Shown in pieces: positions 42,801-51,830 of a stretch of 64,000 nucleotides of DNA. The notes below the pieces were generated by a model. That model was not told where the DNA came from. It saw only the letters and a program-made list of their open reading frames with translations, and ran no database searches. The translations under genes and the position numbers were made by a program. The DNA comes from Perognathus longimembris pacificus (taxonomy: Eukaryota; Chordata; Mammalia; Rodentia; Heteromyidae), in contig NC_063166.1 of the NCBI RefSeq assembly GCF_023159225.1, positions 77,006,575 to 77,070,574 of the forward strand. Direction: 5' to 3'. How positions within the stretch are numbered: the stretch's first letter is position 1; every line of letters begins with the position of its first letter.

Positions 42801-45516
42801 CGCACACTGTCCCACTTAGCGGCGGTGCACTTCGGCTTGACATCCTGTGGTACTCTCTATACACAGCTTCCCATCCAGAAATCTTCCCAGAAGACCCTTA
42901 AACCAGCTCTTCTTGACCGGAACCAGTTTTGCTTCCTGTGGGACATTTCCGGCTTTGGCTACCGCTGGACATCTTTCAATTGTCCTGCACCCTCCAATTC
43001 TCTGAAGAGCCGTCCCCCTAACCCCGCCTGACACAGAATTATCTGCTGTTGCTGCCCTGCCTTAAACAGACCTCATGGTCTCCCCCTTCCAGCCTTTGCA
43101 GCTATGAACTTCATCCTGGCATTCATCAGAGCTGGCATTCATTCAGAGCTGGCATTCATTATCCACTTTCCTATTTACTACTCTTTAAGATGTAGAATAA
43201 CCTTTCCTATGCACTTATGAGTTCCCGGCATTCCTTAATAACCAACATGGGCTGCTGCCTGAAATGCATGCGTGCTCAGTGGACCTGGACTTGCTGATAA
43301 TTGACTGCCTCTCTCTTCTGGTTGGAAACCATACTATTCCTTTTTATGTATGCATGTGTATACACACACACACACCAACACATATGCACGTGTGTCTTTG
43401 CACAGCTGTGACGCCAGAGACCTGGTGACGCTGCAGCAAGGAACTAAGCAGTCCGACGTTATCTGTGGTGAGTCTGGGAGAAGGGGAGACTGAGGCACAC
43501 AGAGACTGAGGGGGGGGTGTGTGTCGGTGAAGTGGAAGCAGGTTGGGGCGGGGTATTTCAGCTTTGCCGCTTACCTTGAAAGCCTGGGCAAGCCACTTGG
43601 AGTCTCATTTCTTCATCTATGAGATGGGGTGAGCACAGTGTCTCCTATAGGTTGGTGCAGGCGTCTAGCATGGCTTCTTGCAACTCGGCGGCCCTCCAAG
43701 GCTGCCGCCTGCCACCCCGTCTTTAGATAGCAGCAGGTTGTGGCATTGCCCTCCCTCCCTCCCCCCCCCCCCATAAGCCTCAGTTTTGATTTCAGAATGA
43801 GGAAGGCTGGCTTGAGCACAGACTGCAAACTCCATTAACGACAGAGACCCAGACAGGTCGTTTCATGAGTGGGAAAGGTCATGGGTGAGATAGAATGTTC
43901 TCTTTGCTTTTTCTCAAGATGGACTTTCCTCTTTGCAGGCCTGGAACCAGGGTGAGGTATGAGAGGCAATTGGGACAGGGCATTTAGGATAGTGCCATAC
44001 AAATGCAGTAACCAAGATTTTGATGCGATGTTAAAAAAAAAATAAACTCACAAAGAAGCAGGAAAAAAATCATAATGAACAGCAGAATTGGAAATAAATA
44101 AAGACAGGATCCAACCTTGCATTTACAGGACCTCTGCCCCATTCACTCCATTCTAATCTGGTTCCAATAAAATTTTATTTAAAACATGGGGAGGGGGGGA
44201 GCGTCACCTGTGGGCCACTGTTTATTGATTGGATAGAAGAAATACTTTCCTCTCCCCCTCTATTGTTCTGTAACAAATGGAACGGTTCAGACGTAAGTGG
44301 AGCTGCCCCCAGTGTCCAAGGGGGGGCGTGTTGGGAAGTGGGCTGGCCAACCACGGCTGCTCAGTTCTCCCCGTGGGTGCTGGCTTCTCCCAGAGTGGCC
44401 TTTCCTACTGGTAAGAGACTATAGTGTCCAGATTTTTAAAACATGAACCCTCCTGTCCCCCCCCCAACTAAAAATACTGCTAGCTATCTCAAAGCATTAA
44501 AAAAAATGGCGTCAGCCACTATGAACCTGCCGGAGGGCCAGGTGACGTAGGGAGATGACGTGGCGGACATCGGGAGCGGGCGTGGGTGAGCTCATTCCCC
44601 GGAGGGGTTGTGAGGTGGACAGGGGACCGCGGTGTTGCAGGGGAGGCGGGAACCGTTGTGGGTGGACCGTGCTCAGGTCTCTGCTTCCCCAGGCCCCCCG
44701 TCGCGGAGGAGAGCCCTGCTGGCCATCCCCGTCGTGATGGGCCTCCTGTGCGCCCTCGCCGTGGCAGCTGTCTGTGTCCGTGAGTCTTCAGGTGGGGAGA
44801 GGGTGGGGAGGGAGGCCGCTCCGGCCTTCCCAATGCCCAGCTCTTCCTTTTCCCTCTAGGGAAGGCGGTCAGGAAGCCGAAGGCTAAGGTAGGTCAGCTC
44901 TAGTGCCCTGGGCGGGGTTCTGATCACCTGGGAAGACGAGCAGGAGAATTGGTTCAGGGTCTGTCTTTGTGGCCAGTGGGGTGGCAGCAGGACTGGCCCC
45001 TGCTCCCCCTGCCCGCCCCCCCCCCCCGCCATGCCGGGCCAGCCTAGAATCCTTCAGTCCACACACACCTTCCCCCATGGTGCTGACCCTGGCACCGTTG
45101 GCCGAGCCTAACCCAGGCTCTTCTTTATTCTCTCCCGACTTTTGCCTTGGATCTTGTGTCTGGGTCCAGTGTGGAGGACCAGAGAGGCAGATCCACTGGC
45201 CCCCACTCTAGAAGCTTCTTTTTGCCTGCTCTGTGGCCAGCAGGGGGCAGGAAGCACCCAAGGAATCAGCCCCACCATTTGGGGGAGGGGATCCCCTTCC
45301 CAGGGGTGGGCTGGGTGGCCCCGTGGCTGGGCTGACCCCACCCCTGGGCTTCCCCAGGCCCTCCACCTTCAGGACGCATGGAAGGGCCCCGTGGAGATGG
45401 AGGACATCCCCGGCCACAACCCTGCAGCCCCCGTGCAGGAGACCTTGCTCGGGTGCCAGCCCGTTACCCAGGAGGATGGCAAAGAGAGCCGCATCTCAGT
45501 GCAGGAGAGGCAGTGA
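36756..45516 (+). CDS. Cd40: CD40 (TNFRSF5), TNF-receptor superfamily member 5, nine coding exons
   Basis: Type I membrane receptor for CD40L on B cells, dendritic cells and macrophages; it drives B-cell activation, class switching and antigen-presenting-cell licensing through TRAFs. Exons: 36756-36809, 39845-39923, 40226-40351, 40650-40796, 41137-41230, 43406-43467, 44693-44779, 44860-44888, 45358-45516. All introns are GT-AG and phases match, giving 837 nt and 278 residues (human 277). Residues 1-21 are a signal peptide, about 27-188 four cysteine-rich repeats, 195-216 the transmembrane helix and 217-278 the tail. Tyr83, Asp85 and Asn87 match human ligand-contact residues 82, 84 and 86. The tail carries PVQET (251-255, TRAF2/3) and PVEMED (237-242, TRAF6-type) and ends at VQERQ as in human, without the longer mouse C-terminus. 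The sequon NDS in exon 5 is kept; the human exon 6 sequon NKT is lost (KQS). Confidence 0.97.
37990..38165 (+). mobile_element. MIR SINE remnant
   Basis: GAGGCTCAGAAAGGGGAGTT, GTCCAAGGTCTCCTAGCTAG and surrounding order match the MIR core. In Cd40 intron 1. Confidence 0.65.
38515..38732 (+). mobile_element. MIR SINE remnant
   Basis: GAATGAGCACCTACTATGGC, ACACCGTGCCAGGCTGTG, then CATCTTTACAACCCTACC and GATAAGGAAATGAGG follow MIR from its tRNA-derived to its core part. Confidence 0.7.
38811..38875. repeat. Mixed (GT)n(CG)n(CA)n tract
   Basis: GTGTGTGAGTGCACGTGTGT, then CACGTGCACGCGCGCGCGCA and CACACACACACG: over 50 bases of nearly strict alternating purine-pyrimidine, in Cd40 intron 1. Confidence 0.9.
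38876..38958 (-). mobile_element. Truncated B1-Geo SINE (B1-like half)
   Basis: TTTTCTTGCCCAGGCAGGCT and CTCAGATCTCAGCCTCCTTA GTAGC are the inner B1-like half; the Geo half is replaced by the simple repeat at its left. Confidence 0.75.
39845..39923 (+). CDS. Cd40: Cd40 coding exon 2 (start of cysteine-rich repeat 1)
   Basis: Encodes [20 protein letters not shown] and on to CCDLCPP plus the first base of a Gly codon. It matches human [20 protein letters not shown]. The 79-nt length and phase 1 end agree with the human exon. Donor CCACCAG followed by GTGAGA. Confidence 0.96.
40226..40351 (+). CDS. Cd40: Cd40 coding exon 3 (repeats 1-2, ligand contact)
   Basis: 126 nt, the same length as in human. 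It encodes the segment from [11 protein letters not shown] to RYCDS and the first base of Asn87. It carries the HQHRYCDSN stretch that corresponds to the human CD40L contact residues. The donor is TCCA followed by GTAGGT, which keeps the Asn codon split exactly as in human. Confidence 0.96.
40650..40796 (+). CDS. Cd40: Cd40 coding exon 4 (repeats 2-3)
   Basis: 147 nt, encoding [20 protein letters not shown] through GFGVKQI plus one base. The CTCEEG, ACESC and PGFGVKQI blocks are shared with human CD40. The acceptor is CTACTCAG; the donor is ATTG followed by GTTAGT, weaker than the others. Confidence 0.96.
41137..41230 (+). CDS. Cd40: Cd40 coding exon 5 (repeats 3-4)
   Basis: 94 nt, encoding [20 protein letters not shown] and on to VCRPWT. 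The sequon NDS corresponds to the glycosylated NVS of human CD40. Acceptor TTCCCAG; donor ACAAG followed by GTACAA. It ends at phase 2 within Ser167. Confidence 0.96.
41778..42023 (-). mobile_element. B1-Geo SINE (Cd40 intron 5)
   Basis: Reverse copy, TGGGGCTTTAACTCAGAGTC through GAGTAGCTAGGAAGACAGG and GCCACCAGCATCTGG. Confidence 0.87.
42287..42505 (+). mobile_element. B1-Geo SINE (Cd40 intron 5)
   Basis: Forward copy, GCCGGGTACTGTGGCTCACA through Geo half GTGGAGCTGTGGCTCAAGTG to GCCCTGCATTTGAGC; facing the previous copy, so the two form an inverted pair 264 bases apart. Confidence 0.87.
43116..43162. repeat. Three-copy 17-bp tandem repeat
   Basis: The unit GCTGGCATTCATTCAGA occurs about three times in Cd40 intron 5 with a one- or two-base difference. 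Confidence 0.8.
43406..43467 (+). CDS. Cd40: Cd40 coding exon 6 (repeat 4)
   Basis: 62 nt, encoding [20 protein letters not shown] and Cys187. It aligns with human [20 protein letters not shown]. The human N-glycosylation sequon NKT is replaced by KQS, so this site is absent. Donor TGTG followed by GTGAGT. Confidence 0.95.
44520..44692 (+). promoter_or_regulatory. CpG-rich patch with paired CRE-like sites (Cd40 intron 6)
   Basis: Two TGACGT motifs (44543-44550 and 44556-44563) in the same orientation, 13 bases apart, in a locally CpG-rich stretch before exon 7. An ATF/CREB-type binding role is inference. Confidence 0.3.
44693..44779 (+). CDS. Cd40: Cd40 coding exon 7 (stalk and transmembrane helix)
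   Basis: 87 nt, encoding GPPSRRRA and a 22-residue hydrophobic helix, [10 protein letters not shown] then [12 protein letters not shown]. The helix is Ala/Val-rich and its codons are strikingly GC-rich compared with the human helix, which is rich in Ile, Leu and Phe. Acceptor TTCCCCAG; donor TCC followed by GTGAGT. Confidence 0.95.
44860..44888 (+). CDS. Cd40: Cd40 coding exon 8 (juxtamembrane basic segment)
   Basis: A 29-nt mini-exon, in frame, encoding the end of Arg217 and KAVRKPKAK. It matches human KKVAKKPTNK in position and charge. It is preceded by an 80-bp intron with acceptor CCCTCTAG and followed by donor AAG-GTAGGT. Confidence 0.93.
45237..45250 (+). promoter_or_regulatory. CTCF-type motif (Cd40 intron 8)
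   Basis: CCAGCAGGGGGCAG fits the CTCF core CCASYAGRKGGCRS at every position. Occupancy cannot be judged from sequence. Confidence 0.55.
45358..45516 (+). CDS. Cd40: Cd40 coding exon 9 (TRAF-binding tail and stop)
   Basis: 159 nt, encoding 52 residues and TGA. The distal part ([27 protein letters not shown]) is nearly identical to human and mouse and holds the TRAF2/3 motif. The proximal part, [20 protein letters not shown], differs from human but resembles the mouse PQEMEDYPGH segment. Confidence 0.96.
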   Translation, partial: ALHLQDAWKGPVEMEDIPGHNPAAPVQETLLGCQPVTQEDGKESRISVQERQ

Positions 45517-46190
45517 GGCCGGGTCTGCCGGGACGCGGCCTTCCCGCCAGCATGCATGGGGCACAGGGCTGGAGAGCCTGGAGTCGCCGCAGGCGGGCAC
45601 TGGTGGGGCCCTAGCACAGACACAGACCACAGTTCACCTTCTAGAACTTCCATGCCTGTCCTGGAGCCATCCAATCTCACCACTTGCTTTTGAAGGTGGA
45701 GGAAAGACTGGGAGGGTGTGTGGGGGGGCACCGGGTAGCACCCATCAAACCTTCTGACCCAGCCCAGCGGCTCAGTGCTCTGAGATGGGTCCTGATGCCA
45801 CCACAGCACCACGTGTGGGGGGCGGACTGCACCCACTGTCAAGAAGGCAGGCGGCAAGTCCGGAAACTTAAAGCACCACAATGCACGACTGTATGCAACA
45901 TGGTGTATCATGGGCACACCGCTGCAGAGAGAAGGATATCTGTGGACATAGATGTGAATACTATATATAGGGTATATATACTATATACACTATATTATAC
46001 ATATAAAACGTATATAATTTATGTAGGCAAAACAAGGGCCCTGGAAAGATGCACTGAAAACTTACATGTGAGAGCAGTAATGTCTGGGCCAGGGGAGACC
46101 TAGCTTTCCCATAATGCTTCATTATTTTTTCCAAAGGAGAGTCAATTGGCATAATGCTTATGTAATTAAAAAATCATCAAACATGTAAAA
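45517..46190 (+). other. Cd40: Cd40 3' UTR
   Basis: Sequence after the TGA, ending near a probable ATTAAA poly(A) signal at 46165-46170. The resulting mRNA length agrees with the roughly 1.5-kb human transcript. It contains a TA-rich tract of alternating TATA-type steps at 45960-46024. The 3' end is inferred; no AATAAA occurs in the stretch. Confidence 0.6.
46165..46170 (+). terminator. Cd40: Probable Cd40 poly(A) signal ATTAAA
   Basis: ATTAAA is the commonest variant of the poly(A) signal. It lies about 650 bases after the stop codon, and a G-rich stretch (GGGGGTGGACG) follows about 30 bases later, as expected of a downstream element. Confidence 0.5.
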
Positions 46191-46199
46191 GGAAAACCG

Positions 46200-46521
46200 G
46201 GGGTGGACGTGCTGGGTGACATGAGCCGTTTAATTTGCTGTCAGCCGCTCAGAATGAGGGCATTTTCTGAGATAAAGAATGTCCTCCAGCGGCTGCCCCT
46301 CGGGGCAGATCCTATGTGGGTGCTCACATTTGGTATCAGCTTTGTTAAAAAAAGAAAAAAGAAAAGGCTTTCTCCCCACTTTTCCTCCTGTCCTGTCCTC
46401 CCAGTCAGCCTTCCCAGGCAGAGGGCTTCTGCAGCTCTGCTGCTTTTTATGGAGGGAGAAAAGATGCGGGCGGGGGGGGGGGGGGGGAAGGAGGGGAGGG
46501 GATGGGCCCGGAGCTCATTTC
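46200..46521. other. Intergenic sequence after Cd40, with a 16-base G-run
   Basis: Unique sequence; G-run at 46472-46487. No gene seen. Confidence 0.5.
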
Positions 46522-46725
46522 CTATGACTAGCTGCTCAGGAGGCTGAGATCTGAGGATCACCACACAAAGGCAGCCAGGGCGGGGAAGTGGGAGACTTTT
46601 ATCCCCAATTGCCCTCTCCATAAACAGGAGGGGAGCTGTGGCTCAAGTGGTAGAGTGCTTGCCTCGAGTGAAAAAGCTGAGGGATGGTAGTACCCAGGCC
46701 CTGAGTTTAAGCCGTCCCCCTCTCC
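46522..46725 (+). mobile_element. B1-Geo SINE, 5' truncated
   Basis: Starts within the B1-like half (TAGCTGCTCAGGAGGCTGAG) and continues through the Geo half (GGGGAGCTGTGGCTCAAGTG to CTGAGTTTAAGCC). Confidence 0.85.
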
Positions 46726-48491
46726 CCCACCGAGCTGGACTGACCCTCTGGAACCTATGTGTCTAGCTCCTTACCGGGAGAGGCTGGGACTTCCGGTGCC
46801 TTCTGACCTCCCCACTGCTCCTTGAGCTGCTGCTGCTCTGTCAGATGGTGCCCCTTCTCCGCCCCCAGCAACATCCCAGGATAAAAATAGACCATCCTGT
46901 TCTCTTTTCCTACTGTGCCAACGGCGGGGGGGGGGGGGGGGGAGAGGGGGTGGAGCCTAGTCAGGAGGAGCAGCAGATGGAGTGGGAGCAGAAGGGAGGG
47001 GGAGGAGGCCGGAGGAGGCAGAGGGTAAGCCATGCAAAGTGCCATCCCAAGGCCAGGCACAAAGACTGAGGGTGGGGGTGTTAGCCCAGGCCTCCCAGCC
47101 TTTCCCAGTGGGAAACTGCTTTGGATCTCTCCCCTGGCCCTGCTACCTGGAGGCTAGGGGTGAGGAGGACTAGCCCCAGTGGAGGCCACAAGGGCAGCTG
47201 GGAGCCAAGAGACGGGTACCAGCTTGGCAGGCTTCCCAGAAGTGCTTTGAGGGCCATTTGGAGGCACCAGGTGGAGGCCTTTGGTGCAGAAAGTGGAGCC
47301 AGGTAGAGGTGTGGGGAGGGGAACGTTGGGACCTAATTCTCCACCCCCCCCCCATACCTAGATCCCAGGCAAGTGGCGCTCAGGCCTGTGTGGTAGAGAG
47401 AGGCACCAGCCCTCATCTGCCCAGGTCCCAGACCCCGCAGCTGCGATTGTGGATCCTGAGATCACAGCTGCCACTCTGCTTCCCAGTTTCCTTACCTGGA
47501 AAACGGCTGCCAGCCGAGGCTGTTGGTCACTCCAGTGTTTGCTCCTAGGTCGGAGGTGCTTGGCCTTAACCTGTAGCAGAGCCACCTGTTAGGGGGCAGC
47601 TTGCCAGGCCCCACCTCCAGGGCTTTGGCTCAGCAAGTCTGGGACAGACAGGGATCAAGAATGTGTATTTCTAGCAAGTTCCCCGAGGGTGGTTGAGGCT
47701 GCTGTCCAGGGATCACACTTTGAGCTTCCATGGGGCTGCCTAGGTAGCTTCTGTCTGTGGCTGCCCTTGAATGGTGGGGCTCAGAGCTGCCCTGGTGAGA
47801 GAGGCTTGGTGAGGATGCACGCCTGGGGTGTACCGGGGACACTGAGTTCCTGGGAGCGTGTTCGCAACCAACCTGGGGTGCAGGATAAACACCCCAGGCT
47901 CCTCTGGAGGGACAAATTGGGGGGGGGGGAATTCTGGGCCCCCCAGCCCTAAGTTGTATACTACTACCTTTCTATATTTGCTTTGCTAATAAATGTTCCT
48001 GGTTTGTGCCTCCATGTGTCCCCTACTTCCTTTTTACAACAATATCATGAACTCGGCACCCAAGGGCAGGTAGAGGTCCCCTAGGAGCATCCGAACGATG
48101 AACTTGAGCCCCTACCCCTGCCGTAGTGGGCCTTCTGCACTGGGGTTCACCTTTCCGGTCCACTGCCCATGCCCTGTCGTTTCCTCTCTCTCTCCAGCTC
48201 CTCTTCTTCTTGCTGCTGGGAGAAGTTTCCCTTGTGTTTGCAGTGCCTGCGTCCAAGAAGGCCTCACTGTGTCTCTTAGTGTGTCTCACAGGGAAGAAGT
48301 GGGGAATTGGTAACTTGAGCAAGTGCTGACTCTAATGCGGCTGGGCCAGGAGCTTTCTGTAGACTCAAGAAGGTCCCCCATGTGCCAGGAAGGTGAGGTG
48401 AGCTGTGAGTCCCACAGGCCTGAAAATACAGGGAACCCCATGTCTGGGTTGCCTGAGTGCTGACTGGGATGTGGTGTGAGGCACACAGCAG
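46726..48491. other. Unique intergenic sequence
   Basis: GC-rich unique DNA with a 17-base G-run (46926-46942). An AATAAA near 47989 on the plus strand has no exon attached that I can support. No gene seen. Confidence 0.5.
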
Positions 48492-48506
48492 CCAGCAGGT
48501 GGCGCC
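48492..48506 (+). promoter_or_regulatory. CTCF-type motif
   Basis: CCAGCAGGTGGCGCC fits the CTCF core CCASYAGRKGGCRS at every position, in the same orientation as the motif at 45237. Confidence 0.6.
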
Positions 48507-48744
48507 AAAGTAACATCCAAAGACAACTGACTACCAACTTGGCAGTCCTGAGGTCGGCATTGTTGAGCTGGCTTCCCACCGGCCTGGGCTCTGGAGGGGA
48601 GGCCTTCCCACCTGTTCACTGGAGCCTTCTGCAGCCTCTCCTTTGCTGCCTCACCATGTGCAGGTCTTTCTCTCAGCACTACGTTCCTCAGCAGACACGA
48701 GCTGTGTGCCCCATGTGAGGGTAGTGCACGGTGACAAGCTAAGA

Positions 48745-48925
48745 GCTTACTAAGTGCTGGACACGGCCCTAAGAACTTCCTATGTGATGTTTCAGTCGCC
48801 ATGACAACCCACAGCCGTGTGGTCCCCTAATACCCATTTCACAGACCAGGCTTTGAGGCCCGATGACTTGGCAAAGGTCTCACTCTCAAGGCGGAGCTGG
48901 GTCCAGAAGCCCAGGGTTTTACTCA
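48745..48925 (+). mobile_element. MIR SINE remnant
   Basis: CTTACTAAGTGCTGGACACG, CCCATTTCACAGACCAGGCT and GACTTGGCAAAGGTCTCACT follow MIR in order. Confidence 0.7.
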
Positions 48926-48971
48926 GTGGGTAGGAAAACAGGCACATGTTGACAGCCAGCCCATCAGGACT

Positions 48972-49135
48972 GGGCCAGGCAGGGGTGTGCATGACAGTAA
49001 TCCCAGCTACTCTGGAGGTGGAATTCAGGCTTGAGGGCGGCTCCAGGCAAAGTCAGTCAGATCCTATCTCAAAACCCAAATCAACAAGGCTGGGGTATGG
49101 TTTCCATGGCTGAACACCTGCAGCTTGTGGTGCTA
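48972..49135 (+). mobile_element. B1 SINE followed by an ID-like piece
   Basis: GCAGGGGTGTGCATGACAGT AATCCCAGCTACTC is B1; after ATCTCAAAACCC an ID-like piece (AAGGCTGGGGTATGGTTTCC) follows. A diverged B1-ID type dimer. Confidence 0.6.
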
Positions 49136-49159
49136 CCTCTGCTACTCAAGACAAAACAC

Positions 49160-50045
49160 AAAGCAAGTTAAAGAAAGAGTGGCTTCTTGCAAGTGGAGGG
49201 AAGCTGCCGGCAGAGCAGCCAGCCTCTAGAGGAGGCAGAGATCCAAGCCCCATGCTGGCCCTGGGCTCGGAGAGGGAGGCCAGCGGGAGCCCCAGACAGC
49301 AGCGGCTTCGGCTGTCTTTGGGGTCAGCATCCATCAGCTCTGTTCCACGGCACCCCAGAAGAAGAAAGATGGAGTGTGGCTGGGAATTCAGATTTTTTTC
49401 TTCTTCTGTGAAATCTCCCAACACCATGAATCCCACAATTAAGAAATAAAAGAACCCAACAACAAAAAGCCTCTCAGTGAGTGCCCGAGAGACGGCTGAG
49501 ATTGGAAGACTTGGGATTTCCTCGTGCGGAGCCCTTTCGTTTCAGGTCCCTCCGCGGGTTCACAGCCAGCTCAGGCACTGTCCCCCACAGGCTATTTCTT
49601 TACAACCATCCAGGAGGCTGCAGAGCGCTCTGGGGAGACAGGCTGCACTCCCACGCAGGGTGACAGGGTCCCAGGACGACCAAGCTGGGTGCACTTGAGT
49701 CCCGAATCCCACAGCCATCCCCCTGAAGCTCCAGCCCCGTGTGCGCCCACCGGGAAAGACGGCCTTCCCGCCGGCCTGCAGGCTCCGTCCACAGCGCGCT
49801 GCGCCTCAGATTCCTTGGGCAGCAGAAGTTATTAGAGACGATGCCCCCAGGACCTCTCTCCCCCAGGGTGACTCTCAGGAAATTACAAACCAGCGGCAGG
49901 GGTGCGGAGATGCAGTTTTAATTTGTTTAAAGGAAAAAAAAAAACACAACAGGAAGAAAAGATAGAAAACTCCATGCTGTGGTTGGGGGTGGGAGGTGGG
50001 GTGGAGGCATCTCCAGAGGGAGTCCTCTGAGATTAGCAGGCAGCC
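49160..50045. other. Unique intergenic sequence
   Basis: GC-rich unique DNA with several short overlapping frames; no gene supported. Confidence 0.5.
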
Positions 50046-50078
<33 letters not shown>

Positions 50079-50128
50079 TGTGCGTGTGTGTGCTCGCATG
50101 TGCGTGTGTGTGTGTGTATGTGTGTGTT
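50046..50128. repeat. Imperfect (TG)n with CG blocks
   Basis: TG runs interrupted by GCGCGCGCATGTGCG and CTCGCATGTGCG. Alternating purine-pyrimidine. Confidence 0.9.
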
Positions 50129-50409
50129 TGCAGGTGGGTTCTGCGAGCAGATCTGAGGGATACAGCCTTTATGCTGTTGCCCGCCCTCCTTGTCCCTAGC
50201 TCTTTCGGTTGACTGGCACCTCCTGCTGGGCCTTGGGTACCCAGCTACTTGCCAGCCTTCTGGGCCCCAGGGCTCACTCCATCTCGCAGTGACTGCCTGG
50301 CCTTCCAGCACCCCCTCCCCCCCTCCTTTTCTCCCTCTTGCTTCTTTCTTGCCTTGTCCCCACCTCCTTCCTCTCTCCAGCTCCTCCACCTCACTTGTGC
50401 TCTCTTTGG

Positions 50410-50600
50410 AACAAGTGTTATTGTCTGGGCTAATTACAAAAGACATACTCATGCATCAGACACTCCCCATCAAAAGCAATAAACAGGGACAGGAAAATAA
50501 GGCCCCCCCCCCAATAAGCCTCCCACCATCCTGCCAATTACAAGTGATGGTCCTTCCAGACTTGCTGTTGGTGCCAAAAGAATTTTTTTTAAAACCTGAG
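50410..50600. promoter_or_regulatory. Candidate conserved enhancer-like island
   Basis: Contains TAATTACAAAAG, GCCAATTACAAGTG, a CATGCAT-type element and ATTGT (SOX-like) in otherwise GC-rich DNA. No repeat family recognised. Conservation is inferred from the look of the sequence, not tested. Confidence 0.35.
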
Positions 50601-50819
50601 ATATTATTACATGTACTGTTTGATAAGCAGCCTTCTTTGCTTAGTTGTGTACAGCAGACATCTCTGTCTCTCCCTGCCAATAAATATAGATCGACAACAT
50701 GTTTCTTAATCGCTGCATAGATTCCTTTGTATGGCAGGATCTTGATTTATGTGAGGACTCCCATATTGCTGGACCTACAGGCAGTTTCTCTCTCTTCTTC
50801 CGGAGCTTCTTTGCCTTTC

Positions 50820-50988
50820 CTCTTTCTCCTGCCACTTCCTCCCTCCCTCCCCTCCCTCCCTTCCTCCTCTTTCCTCCCTCCTTCCTTCCCTCCCTCCTCC
50901 CTCTTTCCCTCCCCCCTCCTTCCTTTCCCTCCTTCCCTCCTTCCCTCTCTCCCTTCCCTGCTTCTTTCCTTTCTTTTTCTTTCTTTCT
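50820..50988. repeat. Polypyrimidine (TCCC/TTCC)n tract
   Basis: About 170 bases of almost pure C/T on the plus strand, abutting the tail side of a minus-strand B1-Geo SINE. Confidence 0.92.
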
Positions 50989-51188
50989 CGCAGTCCTGGG
51001 GGTTGAACTCAAGGCCTTGTACTCATTCATCTTGCTTACTTGGCTAGTCCTCTACCTCTTGAGCTATGCCTCTACCCAGCTTTTTGCAGGTTATTTTGGA
51101 CATGGAATCTCATGGATTTTTTTTCTGCCTGGTGTTGGCTTTGAACTGCGATCCTTTGGATCTCAGTCTCCTGAGTAATCTGTGCCTA
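50989..51188 (-). mobile_element. B1-Geo SINE
   Basis: Reverse copy, GGGGGTTGAACTCAAGGCC through GATCTCAGTCTCCTGAGTAA. Its tail appears to have expanded into the pyrimidine tract at the left. Confidence 0.82.
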
Positions 51189-51233
51189 CACTATTTGCTC
51201 TCCATGTCTTTCATTCTCCTCTTTTTGGTTTGG

Positions 51234-51434
51234 TTTTTTTTTTTTTTTTTTTGCCAGTCCTGGGGCTTGGACTCAGGGCCTGAGCACTGTCCCTGGCTTC
51301 TTTTTTACTAAAGGCTAGCACTCTGCCACTTGAGCCACACTGCCACTTCCGGCTTTTTCTGTGTATATAACCGAACCCAGGGCTTCATGTATGCAAGGCA
51401 GGCACTCTACCACTAGGCCACATTCCCAGCCCCT
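51234..51434 (-). mobile_element. IDL-Geo SINE
   Basis: Reverse copy with poly(T), GGGGCTTGGACTCAGGGCC and an ID-like half with a short deletion, ending CACATTCCCAGCCCC. The only IDL-Geo in the right half. Confidence 0.92.
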
Positions 51435-51649
51435 CATCTTCTTCTCTTTTGCCTTCATCCCCATCTTGTCTCTCTTCCGCCAGCCCGTGAGGGAAGGAAG
51501 GCCCTGTGGGGCCCTCCCTGCTCCCCTCCATGCCGGTGCCCTGTGGAGGGGTGAGGACTGGCTGTGTTTAACTTGCTCCCCTGTATCAGACGTGCTGTCT
51601 CATTAGCCAGCCTGTCCCCCCAAGTGAGGCAGGCAGGAGCCACAGTAGC

Positions 51650-51830
51650 AGCAAGAGGCCTAATTGAATGTAACTAATTATTCACTCCCTTAAATGGGCC
51701 TGGGAGGGACAGAATTACTCACTCTGAACTGGGGAGACCGGGAATTGGCCGGCTGGCAAACAAATCCTGGGGCCTGCTGGAGACAGCTCTCTTCGGAATA
51801 CTAATTAGGGCGGGAGTGAAGGGATACAGT
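51650..51830. promoter_or_regulatory. Candidate conserved enhancer-like island
   Basis: Contains GCCTAATTGAATG, ACTAATTATTCACTCC and ATACTAATTAGG, three TAATT homeodomain cores, in GC-rich surroundings. No repeat recognised. Confidence 0.4.

Larger units (their letters stand above)
41231..43405 (+). other. Cd40: Cd40 intron 5
   Basis: A 2.2-kb intron, with a minus-strand B1-Geo SINE (41778-42023), a plus-strand B1-Geo SINE (42287-42505), a C-run near 42780, a three-copy 17-bp repeat near 43116-43160 and a short CA tract near 43361. The acceptor is TTGCACAG before 43406. Confidence 0.85.

Noticed and set aside
45369..45917. 182-codon minus-strand frame over the last Cd40 exon
   Set aside because: A shadow of the GC-rich Cd40 exon and UTR.
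50641..51047. Arg/Glu/Gly-rich and Pro/Ser/Leu-rich frames
   Set aside because: Translations of the polypyrimidine tract and a SINE.
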